This document shows positions 48,142 through 56,746 of a stretch of DNA of 64,000 nucleotides, in pieces. Below the pieces are notes generated by a model. That model saw only the letters and a list, made by a program, of their open reading frames with translations, was not told the origin of the DNA and did not search any database. Each line of letters opens with the position of its first letter. Positions within the stretch are counted from its first letter, which is position 1. The stretch covers positions 124,001 through 188,000 of the forward strand of contig NZ_KB902299.1 in assembly GCF_000379485.1 (NCBI RefSeq). The letters are read 5' to 3'. Source of the DNA: Wenxinia marina DSM 24838 (lineage in GTDB: Bacteria > Pseudomonadota > Alphaproteobacteria > Rhodobacterales > Rhodobacteraceae). Both the position numbers and the translations under genes were made by a program.

Positions 48142-50620
48142 CGAGACCTCCCCGGTTGCGTCGGATCACGTTGACGATGAGCCGCTCGCCCGCGGGCGTG
48201 GCCAGATAGTCCCCGACGATCGCGGGATCGAGCACGTTGACGATACGTGTGGCGGGCTGCGGCGCAGGTCCTCCCGCGTTGGCCTCCACTCCGAGCCGAC
48301 CGCCCGGCCCACGCCGCAGGGGCAAGATCGCTTCCGGTCCAGCCTCGCCCATGAGGCCCGCGCCTCGGGCGAAGGGAAAGACCGTCGGCCGGGAAACCAC
48401 GCCGCCGCGGGCGAACGCGGTGATCTCGCCTGCCTGCGCGAAGGCGCCGCCCCTGGCATAGGCGCCACCAAGGCCGAAAAGCCCGCCGACGGCGCTCGTG
48501 ATCCAGCCGAACAGGCCACCGCCTCCGCCGGTACCCGCGCCGGAGAAGGCGCGGAAGAGCGCGTCCTCGATCGGCTTGAAGGCCTGGTCGATGAGGCGGT
48601 TCGCGAGATTGCGCGCAATCCCGGCCACAGCTCCTGCAAAGGTCTGCCAACTGAGCTCGCCCGACTTCAGCGCCTCCTTGATCGGGCCCGTGATGTCTTC
48701 TGCCAGCCCCTTCGCGATCTCCTGCGTGCGTTCCACGGCGGCGCGGGCCGCGTCCCAAGATTGGCGCGCGACATCGGCCGCCGTCTGCATGGCGCCGCCT
48801 GCGCGCCCCGCGGCCTGGGCGGTCTCGTCGAGCGCGGCGGCCGGTCCCGCCCCGTCCTCTCCGGAAAGTGCGGCAGCGAAGCGCTCGGCAGCGACCGTCG
48901 CGCCATCGAGCGCCGACTCGGCCTCCGTGCCGGCGCCGCTCACCGCAGCACGGAGGGCATCGAGTGCGGCGAGTGGCTGAAGCGCCCCGTCGGCCAGAGT
49001 GGCGGCCGTCTGACGCCAGGCCTCGGCCGAAGCCGCGGCTTCGGTCGCGGCTGCCGTCAGTCCGAGATCAGGCACGGCGAGCGGGTTGTCGGCGAAGGCC
49101 GAGGCGAAGGCATCGCGTGCTGCCGTTGCGGCCTCTGTGGCGGCGCCGGCGAAACGGTTCTCGAGACGACCGAGATCGAGCCCGGCGATGACGCCGATCC
49201 GGCGGTCCACCCCGAGCGCTTCCAGCCCGGCATTCACGCCCTCGATGAAGCCGTTGATCCGGGTGACGACGCCATTCAGCATCGCCTCGACACCCTCGAT
49301 CAAGCTGTTCGCCGCCTGGAACGCCAGATCGCCGATGGCGGCCGGGAGCAGCCCCCAGACGGCCTTGATTGCCTCGAACGCGCCCTCGAAGCTGTTCACA
49401 GCAGCATTTGCGAAGCTGACCACGGCCTCGAGCGCGCCCTGCATCGCGGACGCCGCAGAGGCCTGGATGTCGGCGAAGGCCGCCATTGCCGAAGCTCCAA
49501 CACTTGCAGCCCCCATGCCGATCCGGTCCCAGACCCCGCTGGCGAGATCGTCGAGAAGCGACATCGCCTCGCCGAACCCGCCCGCGCCAGACACGAGGCG
49601 GGTGAACTGGTAGATGAGTTCGCCCGCGCCGACGATGAGCGCGCCGATCCCCGTCCGGATTACGGCACCGCGGAGGACGACGAGCGCTGTGGCGAGCCCA
49701 CGCACCGAGAGCGCTGCGGCGGCCATGCCGGCGACCCAGCGGCCCGCGAGGAAGGCCGCGAAGGTCGCGGTATAGGTGGTCAGGCGGCCGATGTTGTCGA
49801 AGAGGCCGCGGATCGCGATCCCAAGCGGGCCGGTGCGGCTCGCGACCGCCGCCATGACGTCGGCGACGGCTTCGAGCGCAGGCGCCGCGGCAACGGCCAG
49901 CTGGTGCGACAACCCGCGCCAGATCAGCCCGAGCCGGGAAATCGCGTCGTTGGTCCGCTCGATCTGGTCGGCATCCTGCTCGGAGACGACGACCCCGAAG
50001 GCGAGCACGTCCTCGGTCGCCTGACGCAGCGTCGCGGTGTCGATCCGCGACATGGCGATGGAGCCTTCCTCGCCGAAGAGCTGCCCCGCGACTGCGGCGC
50101 GCTCGGCGGCGGGCACGAAGTTCTCGATGGCGGCGTTGATCGCGCCGACGCGCTCGTCGAGCGGCAGGGCGATCAGCTCGTTGGCCGAGAGTTCGAGCCG
50201 GTCGAGCGCATCGGCGGCCGGGCCGGTCCCGGCTGCCGCCTGGCTGAGGCGACGCGTCAGATCCTTGGTGGCCTGCTCGATGCCGGACATGGAAACGCCC
50301 GCCAGCTCGCCCGCGCGCTCGAGCGTCTGGATCGAGGCGACGGTGGTGCCGAGCGACTGCGCGAGCTTGGCCTGCGCATCGACGGTCTGCAGGCCGGACC
50401 GGATCATCGCCACGCCCGCGGCTGCAGCGGCTGCCACGGCGGCGGCGGCCGCGACCCGGACCCGCCGCGAGAAGGCTGCGAGCCTCGCGTTGGCCGCTTC
50501 CATCTCGCGGCTCAGCCGTCCGAAGCCGCGCGATCCGGCTTCGCCGACACCTTCCAGCTCGGCGCGAACCTGCCGTCCGCCCACGGCCGCGAGGCGGACG
50601 CTGACCCTCTTCTCAGCCAT
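48134..50620 (-). CDS. Phage tail tape measure protein
   Basis: The 828-aa protein begins MAEKRVSVRLAAVGGRQVRA, with an early hydrophobic stretch and long Ala-rich helices. The C-terminal part contains SGELSWQTFAGAVAGIARNL and GGAYARGGAFAQAGEITAFA with GLMGEAGPEAILPLRRGP, typical of lambda-H-like tape measures. Length sets tail length, so a tail of roughly 120 nm can be inferred. It follows the frameshifting chaperone gene with an 8-bp overlap. Confidence 0.88.
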   Translation of the reverse strand: MAEKRVSVRLAAVGGRQVRAELEGVGEAGSRGFGRLSREMEAANARLAAFSRRVRVAAAAAVAAAAAAGVAMIRSGLQTVDAQAKLAQSLGTTVASIQTLERAGELAGVSMSGIEQATKDLTRRLSQAAAGTGPAADALDRLELSANELIALPLDERVGAINAAIENFVPAAERAAVAGQLFGEEGSIAMSRIDTATLRQATEDVLAFGVVVSEQDADQIERTNDAISRLGLIWRGLSHQLAVAAAPALEAVADVMAAVASRTGPLGIAIRGLFDNIGRLTTYTATFAAFLAGRWVAGMAAAALSVRGLATALVVLRGAVIRTGIGALIVGAGELIYQFTRLVSGAGGFGEAMSLLDDLASGVWDRIGMGAASVGASAMAAFADIQASAASAMQGALEAVVSFANAAVNSFEGAFEAIKAVWGLLPAAIGDLAFQAANSLIEGVEAMLNGVVTRINGFIEGVNAGLEALGVDRRIGVIAGLDLGRLENRFAGAATEAATAARDAFASAFADNPLAVPDLGLTAAATEAAASAEAWRQTAATLADGALQPLAALDALRAAVSGAGTEAESALDGATVAAERFAAALSGEDGAGPAAALDETAQAAGRAGGAMQTAADVARQSWDAARAAVERTQEIAKGLAEDITGPIKEALKSGELSWQTFAGAVAGIARNLANRLIDQAFKPIEDALFRAFSGAGTGGGGGLFGWITSAVGGLFGLGGAYARGGAFAQAGEITAFARGGVVSRPTVFPFARGAGLMGEAGPEAILPLRRGPGGRLGVEANAGGPAPQPATRIVNVLDPAIVGDYLATPAGERLIVNVIRRNRGGLDA

Positions 50621-50933
50621 GGGAGTGATCCATCTGTTCGTTGAGCTTCGCGACCATCACCGCTTCGATGACCGGCAGCAGTTCGGCCATGGCGGGCGGC
50701 GAGACCCCGAGCGCGTCGCCGAGTGCGAACGCCGCCGACATGTCCCAGCCGATTACCGCGCCGGGCAGGACACGCAGCTGGCCGCCGAGGCGGCCGACGA
50801 GGTCCCAGACCTGCCAGCCTTCAGGCGTTTCCGGACGGTTCAGCCGCGCCGGGCAGTCCGCGCACGTCGTTTGGCAAGCGTCGCAGTAGCGTTCGCCCCC
50901 GCCGAAGGACCATTCGGCGAGAGCGCGGAGGCG
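50613..50933 (-). CDS. Tail assembly chaperone extension, reached by -1 frameshift
   Basis: A 106-codon frame continues directly from the slippery site: RLRALAEWSFGGGERYCDAC, with a zinc-finger-like CDACQTTCADCP, then ETPEGWQVWDLVGRLGG and a helical end. It has no good start of its own. A -1 shift at 50933-50939 joins it to the upstream frame to give a 221-aa fusion, like the lambda G-T product. Its stop overlaps the tape measure start (ATGGCTGA). Confidence 0.75.
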   Translation of the reverse strand, partial: RLRALAEWSFGGGERYCDACQTTCADCPARLNRPETPEGWQVWDLVGRLGGQLRVLPGAVIGWDMSAAFALGDALGVSPPAMAELLPVIEAVMVAKLNEQMDHSHG

Positions 50934-51277
50934 TTTTTTTCCTGCTCCAGCAGCAGACCCTTCGAGACGTAGGTCAGCTGGAACGCCTCGAAGATCGGCC
51001 AGACGTCGAGCAGCGCATCAATGGCCTCGGGGCTCGGATCGATGGGGTTGCCGTCCGCGTCGCCGATGCCCTCCCAGGCGAGCAGCGCGCGGCGGGCCAG
51101 TGCCTTGGCGAAGGCGACCGCGCGTTCCTCGTCCGAGGCCTCCTCGGGGACCGCCTCGACGGCCGGATCGCTGCGCGTCGCCACCATCAGGGCGGTGGTC
51201 AGCGGGCGCAGCTGCACACAGACACCGGGCGCGAGATCATGCCAGCGCGGTGCATTGGTCAGGTCGAGCGTCAGCAT
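50840..51277 (-). CDS. Phage tail assembly chaperone (G-like)
   Basis: From ATG 51277 the zero-frame product is 145 aa: MLTLDLTNAPRWHDLAPGVC..., a helical middle (EEASDEERAVAFAKALARRA) and a low-complexity tail after the slippery site. Position between tail tube and tape measure, plus the frameshift site, identifies it as the gpG counterpart. It coats the tape measure during tail assembly together with the frameshifted form. Confidence 0.8.
   Translation of the reverse strand: MLTLDLTNAPRWHDLAPGVCVQLRPLTTALMVATRSDPAVEAVPEEASDEERAVAFAKALARRALLAWEGIGDADGNPIDPSPEAIDALLDVWPIFEAFQLTYVSKGLLLEQEKNASALSPNGPSAGANATATLAKRRARTARRG
50933..50939 (-). promoter_or_regulatory. -1 ribosomal frameshift slippery heptamer A-AAA-AAC
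   Basis: On the minus strand the codons GAA AAA AAC contain the perfect X-XXY-YYZ heptamer in the zero frame. It is 115 codons from the start of the tail chaperone gene. A -1 shift leads straight into the 106-codon extension frame. Confidence 0.85.
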
Positions 51278-51279
51278 CG

Positions 51280-52236
51280 TCAATACACCTCGATGTCGTT
51301 GATCAGGGTCGCGGTGCACATCCGGCCGACCACGCTCTCGCGCGCCGCCTGCCAGTCGAAGGTCGCCTGCACGCCCTGCGGCCCGGATATCTCGATGCGC
51401 GGGCGCGGCAGGTAGACGGCGTGTACGGTGAAGGTGAAGCTCTCGCCCGAGGGCAGGACGTACGCGAATTCCATCTCGCAGGCCTCGCCGTTCAGCGCCT
51501 GCGTCACCAGCGTGCTGTCGGCGAACCGCACCTCGATGGAACCGGTCAGCGCGGCGATCGACGGGTCCGCCCCGTCGATGCGGCCGTCGCTCCGGATGGT
51601 CTCGATCCGGTCGAGATTGTTGGCATAGGTGATGTCGGCCGCGACGACGTTGCCGAGCGGGGAGCCGTTTCGCATGATGGACCCGTTGAAATGGCCGAAC
51701 CGCTTCAGCTCCAGCGCGGCGGGGGGTGAGGCACCCGTGCCGAACGCGCTGGTCGTCGTGCCCACCGTCTCACCCTGCGCCACCAGCCGCGCCGTCGCGC
51801 TGAGCTGGCCGGACCGCTGCATCTGCCAGCTGAGCTGGTCCAGCATGCAGCCGAAGTACATGGCATGGCGCGGCACCTCGGGCATCGCCGTTTCGATCGA
51901 CATGCTGGGCAGCGTCCAGGACCCGGACTGGAACTCGTGGCTGTATGGCGCTTCCGCACCCGTGGTCGTGGGGGCGCCGAACGCCGCCTTCAGCCAGAAG
52001 CCGAGGGCCTCGGCGTCGAGCGGCACCACGACATCGCCGTCCGCCGTCACCGCGTCCTTTATCGGAGCCAACGGATCGCGGCCGTAGCCCAAGAGCTCCG
52101 AGTTCAGCAGCGGCTGCTCGGCGCCGAGCGAGGTGCTGGCGAAGGGCATGCGGGTGAAGCCGCTGGCGGGCGGCGTTCCATAGGTCGTTTCGAACGCAAG
52201 CGCCATCAGCGCTCGCGCCCCCTGGGCTCGTGCCAT
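51280..52236 (-). CDS. Major tail tube protein
   Basis: The 318-aa protein (MARAQGARALMALAFETTYG) fits phage tail tube families: FETTYGTPPASGFTRMPFAS at the start, DAEALGFWLKAAFGAPTTTG, and a beta-rich C-terminal half. It lies between the tail terminator-like gene and the tail chaperone, the standard place for the tube. Confidence 0.82.
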   Translation of the reverse strand: MARAQGARALMALAFETTYGTPPASGFTRMPFASTSLGAEQPLLNSELLGYGRDPLAPIKDAVTADGDVVVPLDAEALGFWLKAAFGAPTTTGAEAPYSHEFQSGSWTLPSMSIETAMPEVPRHAMYFGCMLDQLSWQMQRSGQLSATARLVAQGETVGTTTSAFGTGASPPAALELKRFGHFNGSIMRNGSPLGNVVAADITYANNLDRIETIRSDGRIDGADPSIAALTGSIEVRFADSTLVTQALNGEACEMEFAYVLPSGESFTFTVHAVYLPRPRIEISGPQGVQATFDWQAARESVVGRMCTATLINDIEVY

Positions 52237-52260
52237 GGTGTTCTCCTCGGGTTGTCGGGG

Positions 52261-52677
52261 TCAGGCCAGTGCGTCGGCCGTGGAATAGTGCAGCACGACC
52301 GGGATCACGGCCGCCTTCAGGCTCGCCGCCCCCTCGACCGGCAGATCGACCGGACGCGGCGCTTCGGCCTCGACCCAGTCGCAGAGCCCGCCCAGCGTGC
52401 GGTCGGCGGCGAGTACTGCGCCGATGCTGGCGATCAGCGTGTCGAAGGCGGCGTCTCGGGTTGCGCCCTGTACTACCGCCTCGATCTCGGCCCGGTGCTG
52501 GTAGTGGTAGGCGAGCGGCGACAGCGTGACCTCAGGCTCACCCGGCTCTCCGTCTCGCAGGATCAGCAGGCCGTCGGACGGGACGCGCTCGGGCAGCACC
52601 TCACCGCGCAGGGCGGTGGCAGGCAGCGCCGAGAGCCGCGCATGCAGCGCGTTGAGGATGGTTTCGCGGGGTGACAT
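52261..52677 (-). CDS. Tail terminator-like protein (gpU type)
   Basis: The 138-aa product (MSPRETILNALHARLSALPA) contains EVTLSPLAYHYQHRAEIEAV and a helix-strand pattern like minor tail proteins that cap the tube. Homologues are often misnamed acyl-CoA transferase. It is the last structural gene before the HEPN insertion. Confidence 0.65.
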   Translation of the reverse strand: MSPRETILNALHARLSALPATALRGEVLPERVPSDGLLILRDGEPGEPEVTLSPLAYHYQHRAEIEAVVQGATRDAAFDTLIASIGAVLAADRTLGGLCDWVEAEAPRPVDLPVEGAASLKAAVIPVVLHYSTADALA

Positions 52678-52794
52678 CGGTAGTGAGACTGCCTATTGGC
52701 GCATTTCGGGAGGCATTGCGAAGCCGCGTGCAGTTGATTGTTCGTGCCTCCTCGTTGAAGCTCTCGGCAAACGAGGTGAGGTGGAGGGAACTGA

Positions 52795-53328
52795 TTGCCG
52801 TTATCGCTCATACTGGTTGACGAGCTACTTGCCGCGCGAAGGAACTTGCATGGAGGGAACGCTGGCGCTCCACGCCGACTGGTTGACGGTCAGCATGAAG
52901 GTTCAGCTCTCAATCGCGCATGTGTAGTGATGCTCTCGTCAGCGCTCCAAGCGTTCGTTGGGGACGTATTTTTGGCGTGTTCGCAAAAAGCTTTTGGACG
53001 GGCAATGACGGCTGCTGAGGTCAAATCGTACTCTGCGACTTGGAACAGATGGGGAAATCCAAGCGACCAAAACATTGTCGCGCTTTTTCTTCGCCTTGGC
53101 GTGACTGATGTTTTCGACGGTCTGTCTTGGCAGGGGCAATCCACCGCGGCGCTGAAAAAGAACCTCGATATAGTCAATCAGGTGCGAAACCGGATCGCAC
53201 ATGGTCAGGCCATCCAGGTTGATGGAAATCCTTATGCCCTTCGGCTGTCGGGCATAACTCGTTGGCGCAACATCGCGGAGCAATTTGGGAACCGTTTTGA
53301 AGCACACGCGATGGCTAAAATCCGCTGA
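52795..53328 (+). CDS. HEPN-domain protein (MAE_28990/RiboL-PSP-like), prophage moron
   Basis: The 177-aa protein is the only plus-strand gene within the structural operon. It is all-helical with ACVVMLSSALQAFVGDVFLA and the HEPN ribonuclease signature VRNRIAHG (R-x4-H). It starts at TTG 52795 with GGAGG seven bases upstream. Its DNA is visibly less GC-rich than the tail genes. Its stop lies two bases from the convergent DUF6441 stop, so 650 bp were added between two late genes. HEPN proteins commonly act as toxins or defence nucleases; a superinfection-exclusion role is possible. Confidence 0.6.
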   Translation: MPLSLILVDELLAARRNLHGGNAGAPRRLVDGQHEGSALNRACVVMLSSALQAFVGDVFLACSQKAFGRAMTAAEVKSYSATWNRWGNPSDQNIVALFLRLGVTDVFDGLSWQGQSTAALKKNLDIVNQVRNRIAHGQAIQVDGNPYALRLSGITRWRNIAEQFGNRFEAHAMAKIR

Positions 53329-53330
53329 GG

Positions 53331-53963
53331 TTACGGAAGGCGCACCTCCACCCAATTCGCCACGATCAGCCCCGGCACGCTGTCCAATGCCCGGTCTGCA
53401 TCCCGCGCGAGGTCCAGCCGCTTCGGCAACTTGACCTGCGGCACCAGCAGGAAGATCGGCGCGGTGACCTTGCCGCGCCCGGTCTTCGAGCGCGACACCA
53501 CCGCCTGGCCTTTGGTGTTCAGCCGTCCCTCCGCCACCAGCAGGCTCGGGCCGGTGCGGCGATAGACGAAGCGCAGGCGCAGCCCGCGTCGCCGCTCCCA
53601 TTCGCCGGGGGTGATCCTGCCACCGCGCAGGGATTTGCCCGCGGCCGGCAGCGGGATCGCCAACCAGAACCCATCCTTCGAGCGGATCAGCGGGCCGGTG
53701 TCATGCGCGCCGACGATCACCGGCGCCTTCGACCAGACGAGCGCCGCGGCGTCCAGGCTCTCGCCCGACCTCGGGAAGTTCTGGCTCCGGATCGAGTTGG
53801 CGAGCCGGTGCCCGAGCCCCGCGCCGGTGATCTGCAGCCGCCATGCCGCCTTCAGCCCAGTCCCGGCCTCGCGCATGGCGGCGGTAACGGCGCGCTCGCC
53901 CGCAGCCACCTCAGCCGCCATCATCGCGACGATGTCGGGATCGATGTCGAGCTTCAGTTTCAC
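53331..53963 (-). CDS. DUF6441 family phage protein
   Basis: The 210-aa product (MKLKLDIDPDIVAMMAAEVA) has the pattern GERAVTAAMREAGTGLKAAW, IRSQNFPRSGESLDAAALVW and a final VPGLIVANWVEVRLP, which I associate with DUF6441. By position it is the tail completion (HK97 gp10-like) protein. It overlaps the head-tail joining gene by ATGA. Confidence 0.7.
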   Translation of the reverse strand: MKLKLDIDPDIVAMMAAEVAAGERAVTAAMREAGTGLKAAWRLQITGAGLGHRLANSIRSQNFPRSGESLDAAALVWSKAPVIVGAHDTGPLIRSKDGFWLAIPLPAAGKSLRGGRITPGEWERRRGLRLRFVYRRTGPSLLVAEGRLNTKGQAVVSRSKTGRGKVTAPIFLLVPQVKLPKRLDLARDADRALDSVPGLIVANWVEVRLP

Positions 53964-54271
53964 GCGGGCCTCAGATCGACGGTCCAGACCAGCCGCTCGC
54001 GGTCGCGGACGGGTTCGCCCTGAATGAGGAAGGCGTCCCCGTCGATTTCCAAACGATCACCGGGACGCGGGTTCGCCACCTCGGTCACCAGCAGATCCAC
54101 ACGGGTGGTCTCGGACCAGAGCCGCGCGTTGCCGAAGTCGGAGACGGCATCCGCGCGCCGGGCGACGACGCGCACCAGCACGGGCGCGCCGCCGTCGGCG
54201 ATGTAGACCGCGTCCCGGCCGACGTTCGGATCGCCGAAAAGCGCGCCCACGGCGGCGGCGAAGGCGCTCAT
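53960..54271 (-). CDS. Head-tail joining protein
   Basis: The 103-aa product has the FII-like plan: VGALFGDPNVGRDAVYIADG, a beta-rich middle and PGDRLEIDGDAFLIQGEPVR with RLVWTVDLRPA at the end. It links the head to the tail terminator. It overlaps both neighbours by 1-4 bp. Confidence 0.72.
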   Translation of the reverse strand: MSAFAAAVGALFGDPNVGRDAVYIADGGAPVLVRVVARRADAVSDFGNARLWSETTRVDLLVTEVANPRPGDRLEIDGDAFLIQGEPVRDRERLVWTVDLRPA

Positions 54272-54606
54272 CAGAACGCCGCGTTCAGGCGCACCCGGCC
54301 GACGGTGTCGCCCGCGCCGCTCGCCACCGCCTCGACGGCCACGCCGATGAGGGTGTTGTCGGTCGCGACCGTCGTGCAGCGCTTGTTGGTGTCATCCCAA
54401 TAGACCTTGGCGCCGACGGTCCATGCCTGGGAGCCGACCTTGGTGATGTCGAACACGCCGACGAGCGCGGTCTCGACGGGCTCGCCGAGGGCGGCCGCTC
54501 CGGCCACGATGCCGAAGAGGGAGCCGACGAGCAGGCCATCGCCGGAGGCGACGGCATAGGGCGCGGTCAGGGTGATGGTGTTGCCGGGCTGGACGAAGTT
54601 TTTCAT
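54271..54606 (-). CDS. DUF2190 protein, probable capsid decoration protein
   Basis: The 111-aa product (MKNFVQPGNTITLTAPYAVA) matches DUF2190: SGDGLLVGSLFGIVAGAAAL, VGVFDITKVGSQAWTVGAKV and YWDDTNKRCTTV. It lies right after the capsid gene, where lambda gpD-like stabilising proteins are encoded. Confidence 0.78.
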   Translation of the reverse strand: MKNFVQPGNTITLTAPYAVASGDGLLVGSLFGIVAGAAALGEPVETALVGVFDITKVGSQAWTVGAKVYWDDTNKRCTTVATDNTLIGVAVEAVASGAGDTVGRVRLNAAF

Positions 54607-54683
54607 GACGGGGATCCTCGTGGAAAGACGAAGGGCGGCCCGTCAGGACCGCCCGCATGTCGGGGTTCAGCATTGGAAGCGGC

Positions 54684-56741
54684 TTACGCGCCCGGGTTCT
54701 TGTAGAGGCCGCGCCAGTCGATGGCCTTGGCGCCGAAGTCGAGGCGGCACTTGATCTCGACGCCGTCGACGTCGAAGCCGTTGCGCGTTTCGATGTAGGC
54801 GCCCTGCTGGCCCTCGAGATAGGCGTACTCGATGGTGTCGATCTGGTTGGGCGAGGCCGCCAGATACCAGGCGGTCTCGCTGGCGGCGTCGAGCCGGGGC
54901 TCGCTGATCGGCGCGAGCGTGCGGATCGACTGCGGCACCACGCTGGACGTCGCGGCGGGCACGAGGTTCTGCGCGACCAGCTGCTCGGCCTTCAGTTCCA
55001 GCGAGGCGGGCACGATCAGGAAGGCGGGCCGGACGTTCAGCACTGTCTTCTTGTCGAGCCCCGTCTGCTTGGCCATCGCCGCGCGGGCCGCACCGACGCT
55101 GCTCACATCGAGCGCCGCGCCGGTGCCCGCGAGGTTCTTGTGGGTGGTGTGGAACAGCGCGTTGCCGTCGGCCATCGCCGGGTTGGCGGTGATGATGCCC
55201 CAGACCACGTCAGACTCCAGCTGGGCGATGGAGTTGCCGTACATCGCCGGGATCCGTGTGAAGGCGTCGAGATCGTCGTTGATCAGCGTCTGGCGGGTGA
55301 TGGCGACCACCCGGCCATAGGTCTTGACCTTGTAGCTCTCCTTCGACTCCCCGAGCGTCCCGCGCTTGAACTCGCCGCTCTCGCCCACTTCCAGCAGCTG
55401 GGGCGCTTCGCCGAGCTGGACGCGGTGCATCGCCTTGAAGTCGGTGGCGAGCACCTGGCGGCAGAACAGCATGAAGGTGCGGGGATAGGCCTCGTAGGCC
55501 TGCCGCAGGGTCTTGTTGGTGACCGCCGACAGGATCTCGGGGAAGTCAGAGGTCGAATGCAACGCCCGCGTCGCCACCTCGTCGCGCGACAGGCCCCGTG
55601 TGTTCACCCCGGCATTGCCGAGGCTTTCGCGGGCCAGTTCCAGCAGCGTCATGCCGCGGTACTGGCGCGCGGCGTCTTCCAGCTGGAAGAGCGTCGGGCT
55701 GTAGCGGTGCAGCAGCGCATTCGCCACGGCATCGCGGCGGGTGATCCGCTCGTCCCGACCGCCGAGGGGGACGGAGACATGGGGGAAGGTCCGGGTCTCG
55801 TCGGACTTCGCCGCGACCTGATCGAGGATCAGACGGCGGGACTCGTCCACGCTGACGCCGCGCTTGACCAGATCCTCGGCAAAGCCGCGCTCGAGGTTCA
55901 GGCGGCCTGCCAGATCGTAGATGGTGGAGACGCGGTCGCGCTCCGCCTCGCGGGCGCGCGTCGCGACCGCCTCGGTGTCGGGCGCAGGAGTTGCCTGCGT
56001 CTTCGGCTGCGCGCGCGTCTCACTGGCCACGACCTTAGGCTCGGGCGCAGCCGCTTTCGGCTCGGTCATGGCGGTTTCCTCGGTTTCGGCCGGCTCGGTC
56101 GGCTGGGTGGCGGCGGGGGTTGCGGCGTCGCTCGCCGGGGTTTCGGTCTCGTCCGTCATCGGGATCGGTCCTTTCGTGATTGAAGGGGCGTCCCTGCGGT
56201 GGAGGACGCAGTCGTGAAGGGGATGCTGGGCTCGGAAGCCCGCGGCGGGATCGGCGCCGACCGCGACGGCGGACACCTCGAACGGCGTCCAGTCCACCGC
56301 GCGCCAAAGCTCGCGGGCGGCCTCGGGCTTCGAGACCTCGAAGCGGTGGACCTGGTAGCCGATCGAGACCGCTCGGATGTGCCCGGCCTGGATGTCGCGC
56401 CAGATCGGCTCGACGTCGGCGCGCTCGCTGATCCGCACCAGCGCGATGCCGCGGCCGTTCTCGATCCGGGCGGAACCGGGGACGACCGAGCCGATCACCG
56501 CGTCGAGCGTGTCGAGTTCGTGCACTTTCAGGAAGGGCGCGCCCGCGTTCAGCCGGTCGAGCCGGACATGGGCGGGGTCGAGGCTGAGTTCCTCGTCATA
56601 GGGTTCGCCGAAGAAGGAGGCGCGCCGGACACGCGCACCGGCCGACCAGACCACCTCGACGGTGCGGCTGTCGGCATCGGCCGTGTTCGGCGCAAGCTCC
56701 GCCGACCGGCGCATGGCCGGCAGTTCGATCATTGTGTCCAT
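54684..56741 (-). CDS. Prohead protease/major capsid protein fusion
   Basis: The 685-aa polyprotein has an HK97-type protease at residues 20-180 (FLKVHELDTLDAVIGSVVPG with the catalytic His, HIRAVSIGYQV with the Ser) and, after a Pro/Ala/Thr-rich linker of about 100 residues, a capsid domain (SDFPEILSAVTNKTLRQAYE, LINDDLDAFTRIPAMYGNSI, VAQNLVPAATSSVVPQSIRT). The linker probably acts as scaffold and is removed by self-cleavage. Such fusions are known in Rhodobacterales prophages. Confidence 0.88.
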   Translation of the reverse strand: MDTMIELPAMRRSAELAPNTADADSRTVEVVWSAGARVRRASFFGEPYDEELSLDPAHVRLDRLNAGAPFLKVHELDTLDAVIGSVVPGSARIENGRGIALVRISERADVEPIWRDIQAGHIRAVSIGYQVHRFEVSKPEAARELWRAVDWTPFEVSAVAVGADPAAGFRAQHPLHDCVLHRRDAPSITKGPIPMTDETETPASDAATPAATQPTEPAETEETAMTEPKAAAPEPKVVASETRAQPKTQATPAPDTEAVATRAREAERDRVSTIYDLAGRLNLERGFAEDLVKRGVSVDESRRLILDQVAAKSDETRTFPHVSVPLGGRDERITRRDAVANALLHRYSPTLFQLEDAARQYRGMTLLELARESLGNAGVNTRGLSRDEVATRALHSTSDFPEILSAVTNKTLRQAYEAYPRTFMLFCRQVLATDFKAMHRVQLGEAPQLLEVGESGEFKRGTLGESKESYKVKTYGRVVAITRQTLINDDLDAFTRIPAMYGNSIAQLESDVVWGIITANPAMADGNALFHTTHKNLAGTGAALDVSSVGAARAAMAKQTGLDKKTVLNVRPAFLIVPASLELKAEQLVAQNLVPAATSSVVPQSIRTLAPISEPRLDAASETAWYLAASPNQIDTIEYAYLEGQQGAYIETRNGFDVDGVEIKCRLDFGAKAIDWRGLYKNPGA

Positions 56742-56746
56742 GAAGG

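Noticed and set aside
47696-50644. 982-aa open frame on the plus strand opposite the tape measure and vWA genes
   Set aside because: It is antisense to two well-supported tail genes, rich in Arg/Gly, without domains; typical high-GC mirror frame.
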